From Bactericera cockerelli (taxonomy: Eukaryota; Arthropoda; Insecta; Hemiptera; Triozidae): DNA of 64,000 nt. Positions 1 through 9,714 of the stretch are shown piece after piece; the first letter of the stretch is position 1; each line of letters opens with the position of its first letter. Made by a program: the position numbers and the translations under genes. The stretch is taken from positions 20,402,676 to 20,466,675 of the forward strand of contig CM044957.1 in NCBI GenBank assembly GCA_024516035.1, written 5' to 3'. The notes beneath the pieces were generated by a model that was given only the letters and a program-made list of their open reading frames with translations, was not told the origin of the DNA and did not search any database.

Positions 1-437
1 TTGCCACAGGCAATAACCCCACCCTTTAGGTAGGACATAACTTCAACTTTAGGTAGGACATAACTTCATTCTCTTTTTTTTTCTTGTATATTTGCTTAAT
101 CGTTTTGTTTTTCTTTTTATTTCGTTGTATTCTACTGTATATATTAATTTATTGTTCTACCTAATAAAGCTTTCTATAATAATAATAAAGTCCTTCTGGG
201 AACACTCGAAAAGTTTCATAAAATCACACAAATTATTCATTTTTTTTTTCTTCATCATAAGTCCATTTTTGTCAACCCCAACCAGACCGTTTGTACGAGA
301 AAGGTAGACCATTTGTATTCGTCGAAAAATTTACCTACCCAGTTTTTCACATTTATGGACGAATCATAGCCTCAGGATACCAAAAAAATTGTTTTCAGCA
401 ATTGGTCCGTACGTCTGTGTGTATGGTGTGTGTGTGA
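1..437. other. non-coding, AT-rich and repeat-derived
   Basis: No gene is seen. The opening has a short duplicated phrase (TAGGTAGGACATAACTTCA at about 30-67). The rest is T-rich low-complexity sequence ending in the GT-rich target site of the hAT MITE. Confidence 0.5.
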
Positions 438-1092
438 TAGAGATGTGTAAAGAGTGAGTGAGTCATAAAAAAGAGTTACTCATTTCAGTGAGGTACTCAG
501 CGAAAGAGTCGCATCCTAAAACATGTGACTCACTCATCAGCTCTCTGTGTAGAAGTGGCAGTAACTGAGTAAACTGAGAGACTGAAGGCTATTGAGCGCG
601 CTACCTCTCTTCTCTCTCTCTCTGAGTCAAGAGTTGCAATTTACAATCACTCAGCGAGGCAGAGGCAGAGTACCTCACTATCTCAGATCAGTGCCTCAGT
701 TAGCTTTAGCTAAGCGGAGAGTAGAGGGGAAATTATTCGTATGATTGTGATGCAATTTCATGAATGAGAATGACGATGTTTTTCACGTAATTTTTTACGT
801 GATAAAAAAAAATCATGATCAAATAAATTTGATCTGATATTAATGTGAGGCATGCATTTTCAGAAAATTTTAAAGAAAGGGGGAAAAAATTAAATTATAA
901 ATTAATCAAAATATCGCTCATGCGCATACAACACGGCGGGAATTCAACTCAAACAGCTGTGTTCTGTTCTTCTCCGTGTCGAGACTTTGAGAGTCAAGAG
1001 TTGCTGAGTGAGTTACATAAATTAGTCACTCATTTTAGTGAGTGAGTTGCTTGTGAGTTATTCACCAAGATGAGTCAAAAGTCGCATCTCTA
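438..1092. mobile_element. hAT-type MITE with 8-bp target duplication
   Basis: The element starts TAGAGATG and ends CATCTCTA. It is flanked by a perfect 8-bp direct repeat GTGTGTGA (430-437 and 1093-1100). An 8-bp duplication plus TAGAG-type ends is the hAT hallmark. No transposase ORF is visible, so it is non-autonomous. The interior is rich in degenerate repeats of GTGAGTGAGTCA and its complement (about 445-725 and 990-1080). It is inserted in a GT-rich stretch of an older repeat whose halves are at 400-437 and 1093-1135. Confidence 0.85.
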
Positions 1093-1135
1093 GTGTGTGA
1101 GAGAGAGAGTGGTATGTGTGTGTGTGAACAGGATA

Positions 1136-1600
1136 TCTCAAGAACGGCAAGAGCTAGAAACTTGAAATTAATATTAATTTTAAACACCAGACGGACCACG
1201 AAACTTAGTTGAAATCGGCCGCATCCTGATGCTGCAGAGCCGCAAATATTGGCCGCAAACGCCGCTTCTTTGACTTTGTTAAAGATACAAAAAAAGTTAG
1301 AGAATAACGTTTTCTTAGATAACAGAAAATAAGAGGGGTTTACTCTTATCATTTTTTTTGTTGATATCTTCAACTTTTTGGAACTCGGCCCCAATTTACC
1401 AGTATTTTTGAGGGTCCATATTAGACCAACTTTTTTTTTCGTAGATGGGGGTTGTGACATATCAAATCCAATGATTTTGAGGTGCTGATTACGAATTTGA
1501 CATTAATTTTTAGCTAACTGTTAGCTTTAAGTCACCAGTGGCTTTTGGTCCTGTTCCCATTCCTATTATGATAACGAAAGTCGTGTAATGTTTACACCAG
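1136..1600. repeat. interspersed repeat family A (copy 1)
   Basis: This stretch shares long near-matches with 43500-43960 and 58700-59030: the same order of phrases such as GATATCTTGAACTTTTTGGA, ATCAAATCCAATGATT, GCTGATTACGAATTTGGCAT and AGTCACCAGTGGCGGAAT. A shorter match is at 54335-54400. No ORF or clear terminal repeat marks it as a known class. Confidence 0.7.
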
Positions 1601-1621
1601 ATTTTTATTTCGTAGCTATGA

Positions 1622-1880
1622 AAAAGAAGCTACTGTAGACGCTTGTGGTCTGTGTTGTACCTGCCCATCCCGTAGAATGGATCCCCTCTGGTGGGAGAGA
1701 ACTGACACAATACTTCCCATTTAGAAGCTGGGTCAACACGAGCACACCGGAAGTTATCCCTTACAAACAATTGTAACCAAATTAAGAATACAATCTTTTG
1801 TCTGCACGGGGCGGGGGATCGAACTAGGGACCTTCCGCATGGCAAGAGAGTGCTTAATTACTGAGCTAATCGCGCGCTCG
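1622..1880 (-). mobile_element. tRNA-headed SINE
   Basis: Read on the minus strand it begins with a tRNA-like head (A-box-like TTAGCTCAGTAATTAAGC, B-box GTTCGATCCC) at about 1880-1805 and continues into an unrelated body to about 1622. Pol III box spacing fits a tRNA-derived SINE. The tail is not clear. Confidence 0.6.
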
Positions 1881-2144
1881 CGGAAATAAAATAATAATAT
1901 TTAAACTTTTAATTTTTCAAAACATAGATTGATGTTTGATGTTCATTTGAATGTTTTAATATAATTTAATTAATTTGTAACTTTGACTGACAATAATGCA
2001 TACTTATAGTTCTAGCATTCTCATTTTACTTTTTAGTGTATTATTTGTTTTAAAAAAAAATCATCTTAAATATGTAAACCTTGGACTTCACACACATAAA
2101 TGAGACTTTGATAAGACTGTGATAAATTCTTGGAAAAACTAAAA

Positions 2145-3776
2145 CAAGTGTACCATTATATTGAAGGGGAAACCTTTTCTACTAGGTTTTGATTTTTTTT
2201 TTTTATCATTACCTGGGGTGGCCCCTGGGGGGGTCAATTTGTAATCTTAAATGGAAACACCCTTTTTGTAATACATTTCTGAAAAGTAGTTGACATTGAA
2301 GGTATTTTAAGACAAGTTTGACATTTTTAATCAAAACAGGGCCAGAGATATCGTACATTTCATATGAATGGTAAGAATCAACATGAATCTTTGGTTTTTA
2401 CAATTAATAAGCTGGCAAAAATTTCTTATCATTAGCTCATAAGCATATTTAAGTATAAATTATTTATCTAAGGTGAGTCGCAGATTAAATATTTAAACAA
2501 ACTCTCCTTATGAGAGATCCTAAATAATGTGCAAATAAAAACTTTTAGAGAAAAAATGTTTAGTACAAAAGTTGTTAGGTACTGTATTTACTTTTTAAAA
2601 TTTCACACTCATTTTTTTTTTTTTTTTTGATTGAACATCGTTTTCAACTGCATGTTCATATCACAACAGTTTTACTTCATTTGCTAGAAACTCAAAAACG
2701 TTAAATTTTTAAAAAATTGTTAAACATCATGTCTTTCTATTTGAAAGAATTAAATTTTCATGCTTTTTTGATAGTCGGCTTCCGTGGCGTAACGGTTATG
2801 ACTACTGCCCATAGTCCAGAGGTACCGAGTTCGACTCCGGTTGGGGCAGACTTTTCGAAGAAAATTCTGTCTCCTCCAAACACGTGAGGCTGGCATTTCC
2901 GCCCTACCCAGGCTGGGTGAGGTTAATGTGGATAGCTGGTACGATTCCCAGCGAATGGAGGGTTAAAACCCCCTCCTGACTATCTATATCTCAAATCAGG
3001 ACGTTAAAACCAAATAGAATCAACTGGTCACAATAGATCTAATTAGGTCGCAGTGTTAATTGTAAGGGTTTTACTGAAAACCCTGCAACCAGATCAGATG
3101 ATAATAATAAATGCCTTTTTGATACAATTAGCTTTACCAGGGTAGTTGTCAAGGGGTTATCTTTTTTTTACTTGTGTAAAAACTATTCTTTTTAATTATA
3201 ATCTGTGCTAAATAACTTCACTGAGTGTTGTTGTTTAATCTAAATTTAAGATGCCCTTGAAAACAGGGCCGGAGACTAGACGTGGGTTTTAGAATTTTTA
3301 ACATTATTGTGAAGTAAATCTGGCCCTGTTTAATTTTAAATTAGCACAAATTTTACTCGAAAAAGATGATTTTTCAATATTTAAAAAAGATGACCCTCCA
3401 CTGGTAAAGCTAATGGTATAAAAAATGGCATAAAAATTTCATTATTGCAAATGGAAAAACTTTTTTTTTTTACAAAAATACAATTACTTTCTAATAAAAA
3501 AATTACTGAAACCTGTGAAATGAAATGTACAATATCTCCAGCCCTGTTATGATTAAAAATCTCAAACTTGTCTTAAAATACTTTTAATGTCAACTACTTT
3601 TCAGAAATGTATTACAAATAAGTTGGTTCCACGTTCCATTTAAGATTCCAAAGTTGACCCCCCCCCTGGTAATGGTAAAAAATTAAAACCTCGTAGAAAA
3701 GGTTTCCCCCTTGATCTAATGATACACATGTTCTCTAGATATTTCAAGCAGACCCTGTATAATATAACTGTAGTAG
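2145..3776. mobile_element. inverted-repeat DNA element, family B (nearly full copy)
   Basis: About 200 bp at 2145-2345 (GGGGAAACCTTTTCTAC, ACATTTCTGAAAAGTAGTTG) reappear inverted at 3540-3725, and the right end reads GCAGACCCTGTATAATAT. Other copies begin ATACAGGGTCCGCCAAAA (32434) or end GGCGGACCCTGTAT (28637-28650), so the termini are TA-flanked CAGGGTCCGCC. The left tip is missing here. The element is interrupted by a SINE at 2774-3110. No transposase is seen. Confidence 0.7.
2774..3110 (+). mobile_element. tRNA-headed SINE with 14-bp target duplication
   Basis: The head has A-box-like GTGGCGTAACGGTTATGAC and B-box-like GAGTTCGACTCC, followed by a body (CCCAGGCTGGGTGAGG, GCGAATGGAGGGT, CAGGACGTTAAAACC) and an ATAATAATA tail. 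Flanks at 2760-2773 and 3111-3124 match at 13 of 14 bases (ATGCTTTTTTGATA / ATGCCTTTTTGATA), the mark of LINE-driven insertion. The body is shared with the 5S-headed SINEs at 12044 and 48488. Confidence 0.88.
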
Positions 3777-3925
3777 ATGGACAAAAAAAAATTGTTGTTA
3801 TTTTCTTCAAGATTCAAGTACTTGAACTTTTATTCACAAGTAAAAGAACTGTGATTTATACTCACAAGTACAATTATTTGTACTAGCTAAAAATAGTATT
3901 AGAAGTAAAAGAACTTGTATTTGTA

Positions 3926-4224
3926 CTAGTCACCGTGGCAGAGTGAGTTAGCGCGCTAGGCATTGCACACATGGTGACCTGGGTTCGATTCCCAGCGGGG
4001 TAGGATTTTTTCCGCTCTGTACTTGGATGTTCGGGGTCCACTCATACCTCGTGAGGAAAAATGAGTAGCTGCTTTGATGTGAAGCAGCGACCAGTGGCAG
4101 AATCATAGGCAAAAAAATAATACAAGATATTGTAAATTAAAGTGGTAAAGTCCTATGATTCTGCGCTACCCACTAAAATTGTGACATAATAACACAAAGA
4201 AAAAGCATTATTATTATTATTATT
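3926..4224 (+). mobile_element. second tRNA-headed SINE family, 14-bp target duplication
   Basis: It has A-box-like GTGGCAGAGTGAGTTAGCGC and B-box GGTTCGATTCCC, then a body with TCGTGAGGAAAAATGAGTA, and ends in an ATT repeat. The flanks are a perfect 14-bp direct repeat AACTTGTATTTGTA (3912-3925 and 4225-4238). Fragments of the same family lie at 22150-22260 (-) and 48245-48375 (+). Confidence 0.88.
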
Positions 4225-4529
4225 AACTTGTATTTGTAATCACAAGTAAAAGTACTTGTACTTGCATAGTGTTTTCTATCTAATAAAGGAATTTAAAATA
4301 TTCTTCGCACTCAGGTGAATCGTTTTCTGATGTTTTGAGTCAAAAAGCATTTAGCATAATTTTATTATAGTGGTCAGCAGGTGCAACCAGTTGGAAAATG
4401 GTTTGGGGGTGCTGTCACATAAACTGCACTAAAATAGGATTTATAGAGTCCCTATTTTAGTACTTAACAAGTTTGAATTTGTTTACCAAGTCATTCATTA
4501 TAATTATAAATTATTTATTCTAGAATTGT

Positions 4530-4870
4530 GTGATCAGTCCTCGACTTTGGCCCTGCTTTCAAGATATTTCAAATGAATGAAGAACAAGACTCATTGCATT
4601 TATTTAGCACAAATTATACAAGAAAATGAATACTTTTTATATTTATTTAAAATAAATTGACCATTTGACACCTCCCTTGGTAAAACTAATGGTATTAAAA
4701 AGGCATGAAAATTTAATTGTTATAAATGGCAGAACATGTGTACAATTTTTACAAAAATATAATTAATTTCTAATAAAAAATTGCTAAAACCTCAGAAATT
4801 CAATGTACTATATCTCTGGCCCTATTTTGTCAAACTTGTCTGAAAATAAAAAAAACTAAAATCTTTTAAT
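4530..4870. repeat. internal fragment of family B element
   Basis: Diverged copy of the inner part of the family B element at 2145-3776 and 32436-33080 (shared phrases: CTAATGGTATTAAAAA.GGCAT, AATTTCTAATAAAAAATT, GGCCCTATTTTGTCAAACTTGTC). No termini or ORF. Confidence 0.55.
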
Positions 4871-5193
4871 CTACAAATAAGGATCAAGTGACATGACAAA
4901 AAAAGTGACTCTGATCTTTCAAAAATATTAGGGGGGAGGGGATGATGCAAGTCTACCATAGGAGACAATTTTAATCAGTGTAAGAGATATTTTGATACCT
5001 ATTAAATTTGTTTGTTTTTTTTTTTTATTAGCAAAACAACAAAAGGGTCACACTTCACATTTCATGTTCAAGCAACCATTTGATAAATTAATTTTGGAAT
5101 GAGAGCCTCTTTTCTCCAAGATGTCACAGATTGATTTGTTTTTTAAGGAGCAATTGCAAAACTGTTTTTCACCTGAATTTCTTTCCTATCAAG
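4871..5193. other. 3' flank of DUS3L, no gene seen
   Basis: AT-rich sequence downstream of the DUS3L stop codon. It should contain the DUS3L 3' UTR on the minus strand; I could not place the poly(A) signal with confidence. Confidence 0.4.
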
Positions 5194-7008
5194 TTATTTG
5201 TATGAATTGGCTTTGTGTTTTGGCAAAAATGAGAAACCAGCAGGAATTTTCCCAAGTAACATTTCACTAATCTTGATCCAATCACTACAGTTAGAACTGA
5301 CCATGAGAGTTTCTAGATCATTGCGTCCATGGTAAATAGGGGGTCTTTGGTTCATTTTTTGAGTTGATTCCAAGAGACCAACAGGTATATAGCGGTGTGA
5401 GAAGGACAGCCATTCAAGTAAAAATCGCCTTGTAGTTTCTACACCCCTTGTGTCAGAGCCCCAGTGTTCAAGGCCATAGTTAGTATAGTCTTTCAATATA
5501 TCTAATCTTTCAGTTGATGAGATATCCAACAGCTTTTTTTCTTTGATTTCTTGAAAAATCCAAGGTTTTATTAGAGCCCCTCTACCAATCATAACACCTG
5601 AAATACTAGGACTTTTCTTAAGACATTCCATATAATCTTCATAGCTAAGAATATCACCATTTCCAAACATTGGAATGGGAGAAGAAAGTTGTGCACACAT
5701 TTCAATGTAATCCCAGTCTGCATGTTTAGTGTACCTCTGTTCTCTAGTTCTGCCATGCAATGTTATCAATGATGCACCCCAATTCCCAAACTTGGGCATG
5801 AAATTATGGATGATATTTTTGTCCCTATGAATTCCTGTACGTGTCTTCACTGTTATGGGGAGCTGGGATACATTATTCATACATGTAATCACTGACTGTA
5901 GTACATTGGCTCTTTGCAAAAGTCCACTGCCACTACCTTGCTTGTATATGAACTCTATTGGACAACCCAAATTGACATCAACAAAATCCACCTCAGTCTG
6001 CTCTTCTAGAAGTTGAGTACATTTAGTCATAACATAGGGGTTATTACCACAAATCTGAACACCAAACAAATCCTCACTCTCATGTCTTTTGATAAGTGCC
6101 CATTCTTGTGCTGAAGATTTCAGAAGTTCTGTGGCAACAGCCATTTCACTGCATGTAATATCTGCACCCCACTTCTTGCATAATCTCCTAAATGGTAAAT
6201 TACCTACAGTTGTCAGAGGTGAGAGGTAAAGTTTATTTTGCCAATCAATAATTTTCTTCTCAGAGTTTCGTATTTTAACAATGTCTGTGTCTAGAATTGA
6301 ACCAATATTATTAATACCTGTTACTATTGAAGCATCAGTTTCTATTTTATCAATTCCCTTTGAGTTCAAATTTTCAACAACACTTTCTTCATTGACTTTT
6401 AATTGACTGTCATCAACCAGTTCTTTTTTGTTTACTTTACATTCTTTACAAATTTTCTCAGTTTTATCAAAGTTGTAATTGCGCTTTCTTAGATCTTGTC
6501 TTACAGCCGAAGATAGAAAATTCAATGTTTTGTTTCCACTTGAAGATTTCCATTTATTAAGAATATCTTCATTGATGATATTGTTACCATTATCATCAAG
6601 ATGAGAAGAACCAAATCTGCATGCAATACCCATTGGACAGTATCCTTGATTGGAGAACACATAACACTCATCACCAATATCTTGAAGTTTATTCTTCATA
6701 AATGCAATCTTATCATGTACAAACTTACATTTATCTCCATAGAAGCAAGTTTGTTCTAAAGTAGAATCCTTCAAAGAAGGACAGAAACAATCTTCAGGTT
6801 TGGCAACATAAGTAGGACCCCTTGCTTTATTCTGACCTTTGAGCACTTGCTTGTTCTTTTTAAATTTCTTTTTGGCTGATCCATCTTCAATTTCTAAAGC
6901 TTCAAGCTTGCGTTTGTCATTTTCATTGACACAATCTATTGAAAGAACTTTGACATGGTCATCAATAATGAATTCTTGTTTTATCTGAGCAACACCTGAT
7001 TCTTCCAT
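5194..7008 (-). CDS. DUS3L: tRNA-dihydrouridine(47) synthase 3-like (DUS3L), intronless
   Basis: Flavoenzyme of the Dus family that reduces uridine 47 in the variable loop of tRNAs to dihydrouridine using FMN and NADPH; DUS3L also has mRNA targets in other animals. The 604-aa protein starts at the ATG at 7008; the open frame extends a few codons upstream only through non-ATG codons. Visible parts: a lysine-rich stretch (about 46-62), two CCCH zinc fingers (C76-C88-C94-H98 and C115-C124-C130-H136), a low-complexity linker, then an FMN-binding TIM barrel from about residue 258. Key motifs are SPLTTVGNLPFRR, NLGCP with the expected catalytic Cys349, KTRTG, LHGRTREQRYTKHADW, GNGDI and GRGALIKPW, and a conserved C-terminal stretch (NYGLEHWGSDT, FLPKHKA). 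Length is close to the human protein (about 650). No introns interrupt it and no key residue is lost, so it looks functional. Confidence 0.97.
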   Translation of the reverse strand: MEESGVAQIKQEFIIDDHVKVLSIDCVNENDKRKLEALEIEDGSAKKKFKKNKQVLKGQNKARGPTYVAKPEDCFCPSLKDSTLEQTCFYGDKCKFVHDKIAFMKNKLQDIGDECYVFSNQGYCPMGIACRFGSSHLDDNGNNIINEDILNKWKSSSGNKTLNFLSSAVRQDLRKRNYNFDKTEKICKECKVNKKELVDDSQLKVNEESVVENLNSKGIDKIETDASIVTGINNIGSILDTDIVKIRNSEKKIIDWQNKLYLSPLTTVGNLPFRRLCKKWGADITCSEMAVATELLKSSAQEWALIKRHESEDLFGVQICGNNPYVMTKCTQLLEEQTEVDFVDVNLGCPIEFIYKQGSGSGLLQRANVLQSVITCMNNVSQLPITVKTRTGIHRDKNIIHNFMPKFGNWGASLITLHGRTREQRYTKHADWDYIEMCAQLSSPIPMFGNGDILSYEDYMECLKKSPSISGVMIGRGALIKPWIFQEIKEKKLLDISSTERLDILKDYTNYGLEHWGSDTRGVETTRRFLLEWLSFSHRYIPVGLLESTQKMNQRPPIYHGRNDLETLMVSSNCSDWIKISEMLLGKIPAGFSFLPKHKANSYK

Positions 7009-7029
7009 TGTAATTGATAGGTAAACCAA

Positions 7030-7360
7030 AATCAGAGACTTTTTTTACAAATTTAATTGACTCACCTCAATTGTACAACTAAAGGTAGGAAGAGATATCA
7101 GAGATGCAGGGCGAACAACTTCGAAAGGGATGGTTACCAGGAAATTGAAATGGGTAGGACTGATGACTGAGCACACTATGTTTATCTCAGATGAGATTGA
7201 GATAGAAACGGAAAGAAATATACAAATAGCAATTCGAGAAACTTGTTTAAAAATTTAAGCAGTTAAGATTAGAATATTCACTATTTTTAGAAACTAGAAA
7301 ATTGGAACATTTGGAAGTATAGTAGATAAATAAGCGATTCTCGAAGGGGTCTGGTTCGCG
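7030..7360. other. DUS3L upstream region
   Basis: This is the 5' flank of DUS3L (minus strand), carrying its 5' UTR and promoter. No TATA box or other site could be assigned. It ends at the outer inverted repeat of the next element. Confidence 0.4.
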
Positions 7361-7649
7361 GGAGGTAGAAAGTGTCCACTTTTTGCCCCTTTTTTATTTG
7401 AAGAACCTAAATTTTTCCCTCGGGAATAATCTCTCAACCCATGTTTTTCTTATCTGTTACCCCCGTTCCTACGAAACACCGGGTTTGCAAACCCTGACTC
7501 GAATGTTTAACGGAAAGCGGTTTTCTTTAATTGAACAAAGCGAACCGGAGCTGACTTGGTCACTGAAATTCACCTTTTTTTTCTGACTGGACCGAAAAAT
7601 CCTGACCGGGAGTGAAAAAGAAAGTGGATAATTTCAAATGCAAAATTAA

Positions 7650-7778
7650 GGGCGGAATTAATAGACGTTTTTCTAATACCTTTGTGGCGCTAAGTCACGG
7701 ATTGCGTACTGTGTAAGATAGGGAAAACCGACACTTACCAACGACTTAAGTTATTGATGTTGTCTATTAATTCCGCCC
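7650..7778. mobile_element. 129-bp TTAA-flanked MITE (copy 1 of 3)
   Basis: Termini GGGCGGAATTAATAGAC and its complement, flanked by TTAA at 7646-7649 and 7779-7782. TTAA duplication is typical of piggyBac-like transposition. Two further copies follow at once. Confidence 0.8.
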
Positions 7779-7801
7779 TTAAACAAACACCGATACCTTT
7801 A

Positions 7802-7930
7802 GGGCGGAATTAATAGACAAATTCTATATCACAAGTCATATCTAAGCGTGGGTTTTCCCTATCTTACATAGTACGCAATTCGTGACTTAGCGCCACAGAG
7901 GTATTACAAAAACGTCTATTAATTTCGCCC
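7802..7930. mobile_element. TTAA-family MITE (copy 2, inverted)
   Basis: Inverted relative to copy 1. It shares its interior (TAGTACGCAATTCGTGACTT mirrors AGTCACGGATTGCGTACT in copy 1) and has the same GGGCGGAATTAATAGAC ends. Flanks are TTTA/TAAA, so the duplication is not clean. Confidence 0.75.
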
Positions 7931-7934
7931 TAAA

Positions 7935-8052
7935 AGACGTTTTTGTGATAACTCTGTGGCGCTAAATGACCGATTGGGTACTGTGTAAGATAAGGAAAAC
8001 CGACGCTTAGCAATGACTAGTGATTTCGAATTTGTCTATTAATTTCGCCCTT
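7935..8052. mobile_element. TTAA-family MITE (copy 3, left end truncated)
   Basis: Same interior as copies 1 and 2 (GTGGCGCTAA, GTACTGTGTAAGATA). It keeps the right terminus TAATTTCGCCC followed by TTAA, but starts inside the left terminus at AGACGTTTTT. Confidence 0.7.
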
Positions 8053-8508
8053 AATGTTAATAAACCAGAGTCCCAAAAATCACTTATATTATTCTTCAAA
8101 TTTTGGTTGACCAGAGCTGACCGTTCGTTCATGTTCAGGCTTTTCGTTCAATTAAAAAATTCTGTTCTGGGCTTAAAAGCTGCCCTCATAAGAGTTTATT
8201 ATTATTATTATTAAGAGATTATTCGCGAGGGAAATTTTTAGGTTCTTCAAATAAAAAAGGGGAAAAAGTGGACACTTCCTACCTCAGTGCATAATGTTTT
8301 TTTCCCCCTTAGAAAATTTTGCCAAACCGTTTTTGTAATATTTCTAGATTTTGCTATCTTCTCTGACATGAAATGTTGCACTATTTTTTAAATTTTGTTA
8401 AAAGTAGTTCACAAGTTTCATAATTCCAGTATTTCAGTTTTGAATGTTTTGATGTGATTGTGAATATATTTTTCTAAACTACCAGTTATTTGTTTACTAA
8501 CTTCTTAA

Positions 8509-8825
8509 CACATACACGACCGGCACCTTTTTCAGTGTATGTACGCATGGGACCGCTATATCTGAGCATATCTGACCTCCTGGGACAAAAAACCCACTTG
8601 GAGAGTAAAATTATACAGTGGTATAGAGTATATTTCTATACTAAAACATAGGAATAGGTGTCCCACCAGTGGGACAAGCAGGTTTGAAATCAAGAAGGTC
8701 ACTTGTCCCACCGGTGGGACAACTGGTCCATTGCATACATACTCACTTGTCCCACTGGTGGGACAATTGGTCCATTCAGTACACACACAGTTGTCCCACT
8801 GGTTGGACAACCATTCATGTATGTG
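8509..8825. mobile_element. TTAA-flanked MITE carrying four spaced hairpins
   Basis: Flanked by TTAA at 8505-8508 and 8826-8829, with ends CACATACACGA and TCATGTATGTG. Inside, near-copies of the 20-bp palindrome TTGTCCCACTGGTGGGACAA occur at about 8658, 8703, 8748 and 8791 with small changes in the centre or arms. No protein-coding evidence. Confidence 0.75.
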
Positions 8826-8829
8826 TTAA

Positions 8830-9687
8830 AAATTGAAATACTATTGATTGATTTTATTTATTTGTAGTATTATTCTACAATTTTTGAAGGTTGGGCATTC
8901 ATTCATAATTATAAAAAAAAATCAAAAACAGATTACAGTAGTTAATATTGACCAATATAAAAAGTACAAAAGATACACATGTACACTAAAACATTTTACC
9001 TATATATAAAAAATACAAAACATAATATGGGACCATCTTCAAAACATCTCCCATATGTATAAAAAAATTCATCAAAATCTGTTCAGTAGTTTATGTGATT
9101 TGCGCTATATAAGGAATATTTTAAGAGACTGACAGACAGACCGATACACACACACAAAACCCTCTGGTCATAATCCTCAGGAGGTTATAAAACGTCCAGT
9201 ATTGTGAGAAAAATTGTGAATCCAGAATTGTGAAATTGGAGCAATTTTTTTTATACATTAAAACAAACACAGTCCTTCCAATTTCTAATATTAGAAATTT
9301 CTCCGAAGTTATATAGCCTCAGTGGGAATTGAACCTACAACCTAGTGGTTCAAAAATGAAAATTACTCTAGCATTCTCCTGTATCTAAATCAAACTTCTG
9401 ATTAGGGATATCCCGATATATCAAAAACAAATATGTATTGATATATTTTTGGTCAATGTATTAATATATTTTTTAGTCTAAGTCCAGAACCTTGAGTCCG
9501 ATTGTACTGCTAATTATGCTATGTATAAGATTCCTCATTGGAAAATACTGAAAAAACAACTACCACTTTATTTCCCTAACCAAATAGGAAGATATGCCAG
9601 CCATGTATAAAATATCTCACGTAAAATCCTGTGTAACAACTAGAAAGTAAAAACAATGTATAAAATCCTATTTTATCAGTAAAAACT
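8830..9687. other. intergenic, repeat-derived
   Basis: AT-rich spacer between repeats and NELF-C/D. At about 9120-9185 there is a fragment GAGACTGACAGACAGACCGA plus ACACACACA, the style of sequence seen at 3' tails of RTE-type LINE remnants. A tRNA-like phrase on the minus strand (B-box-like GGTTCAATTCCC) is at about 9325-9345. No gene seen; the NELF-C/D promoter must lie at the right edge. Confidence 0.4.
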
Positions 9688-9714
9688 GTGACGGTTTATG
9701 ACTTAGCTCATAAA

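Larger units (their letters stand above)
7361..8286. mobile_element. inverted-repeat element with nested MITEs
   Basis: The ends form an inverted repeat of about 70 bp: GAGGTAGAAAGTGTCCACTT with ATTTGAAGAACCTAAA and CCCTCGGGAATAATCTCT on the left (7361-7434) is mirrored at 8212-8286. Inside are three short GGGCGGAATTAATAGAC MITEs. A small ATT repeat is at 8197-8212. No coding capacity is credible and no clear target duplication was found. Confidence 0.7.

Noticed and set aside
1062..1460. 132-codon open frame on the minus strand
   Set aside because: It lies within interspersed repeat family A and the right edge of the hAT target site, has no recognisable motif, and other family A copies do not keep the frame.
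2790..2850. Possible tRNA gene
   Set aside because: A and B boxes are present but the cloverleaf is incomplete and the sequence continues into a SINE body with a flanking duplication. The same holds for the tRNA-like heads at 3930, 14250, 18725, 21310, 22180, 23720, 41695 and 44770.
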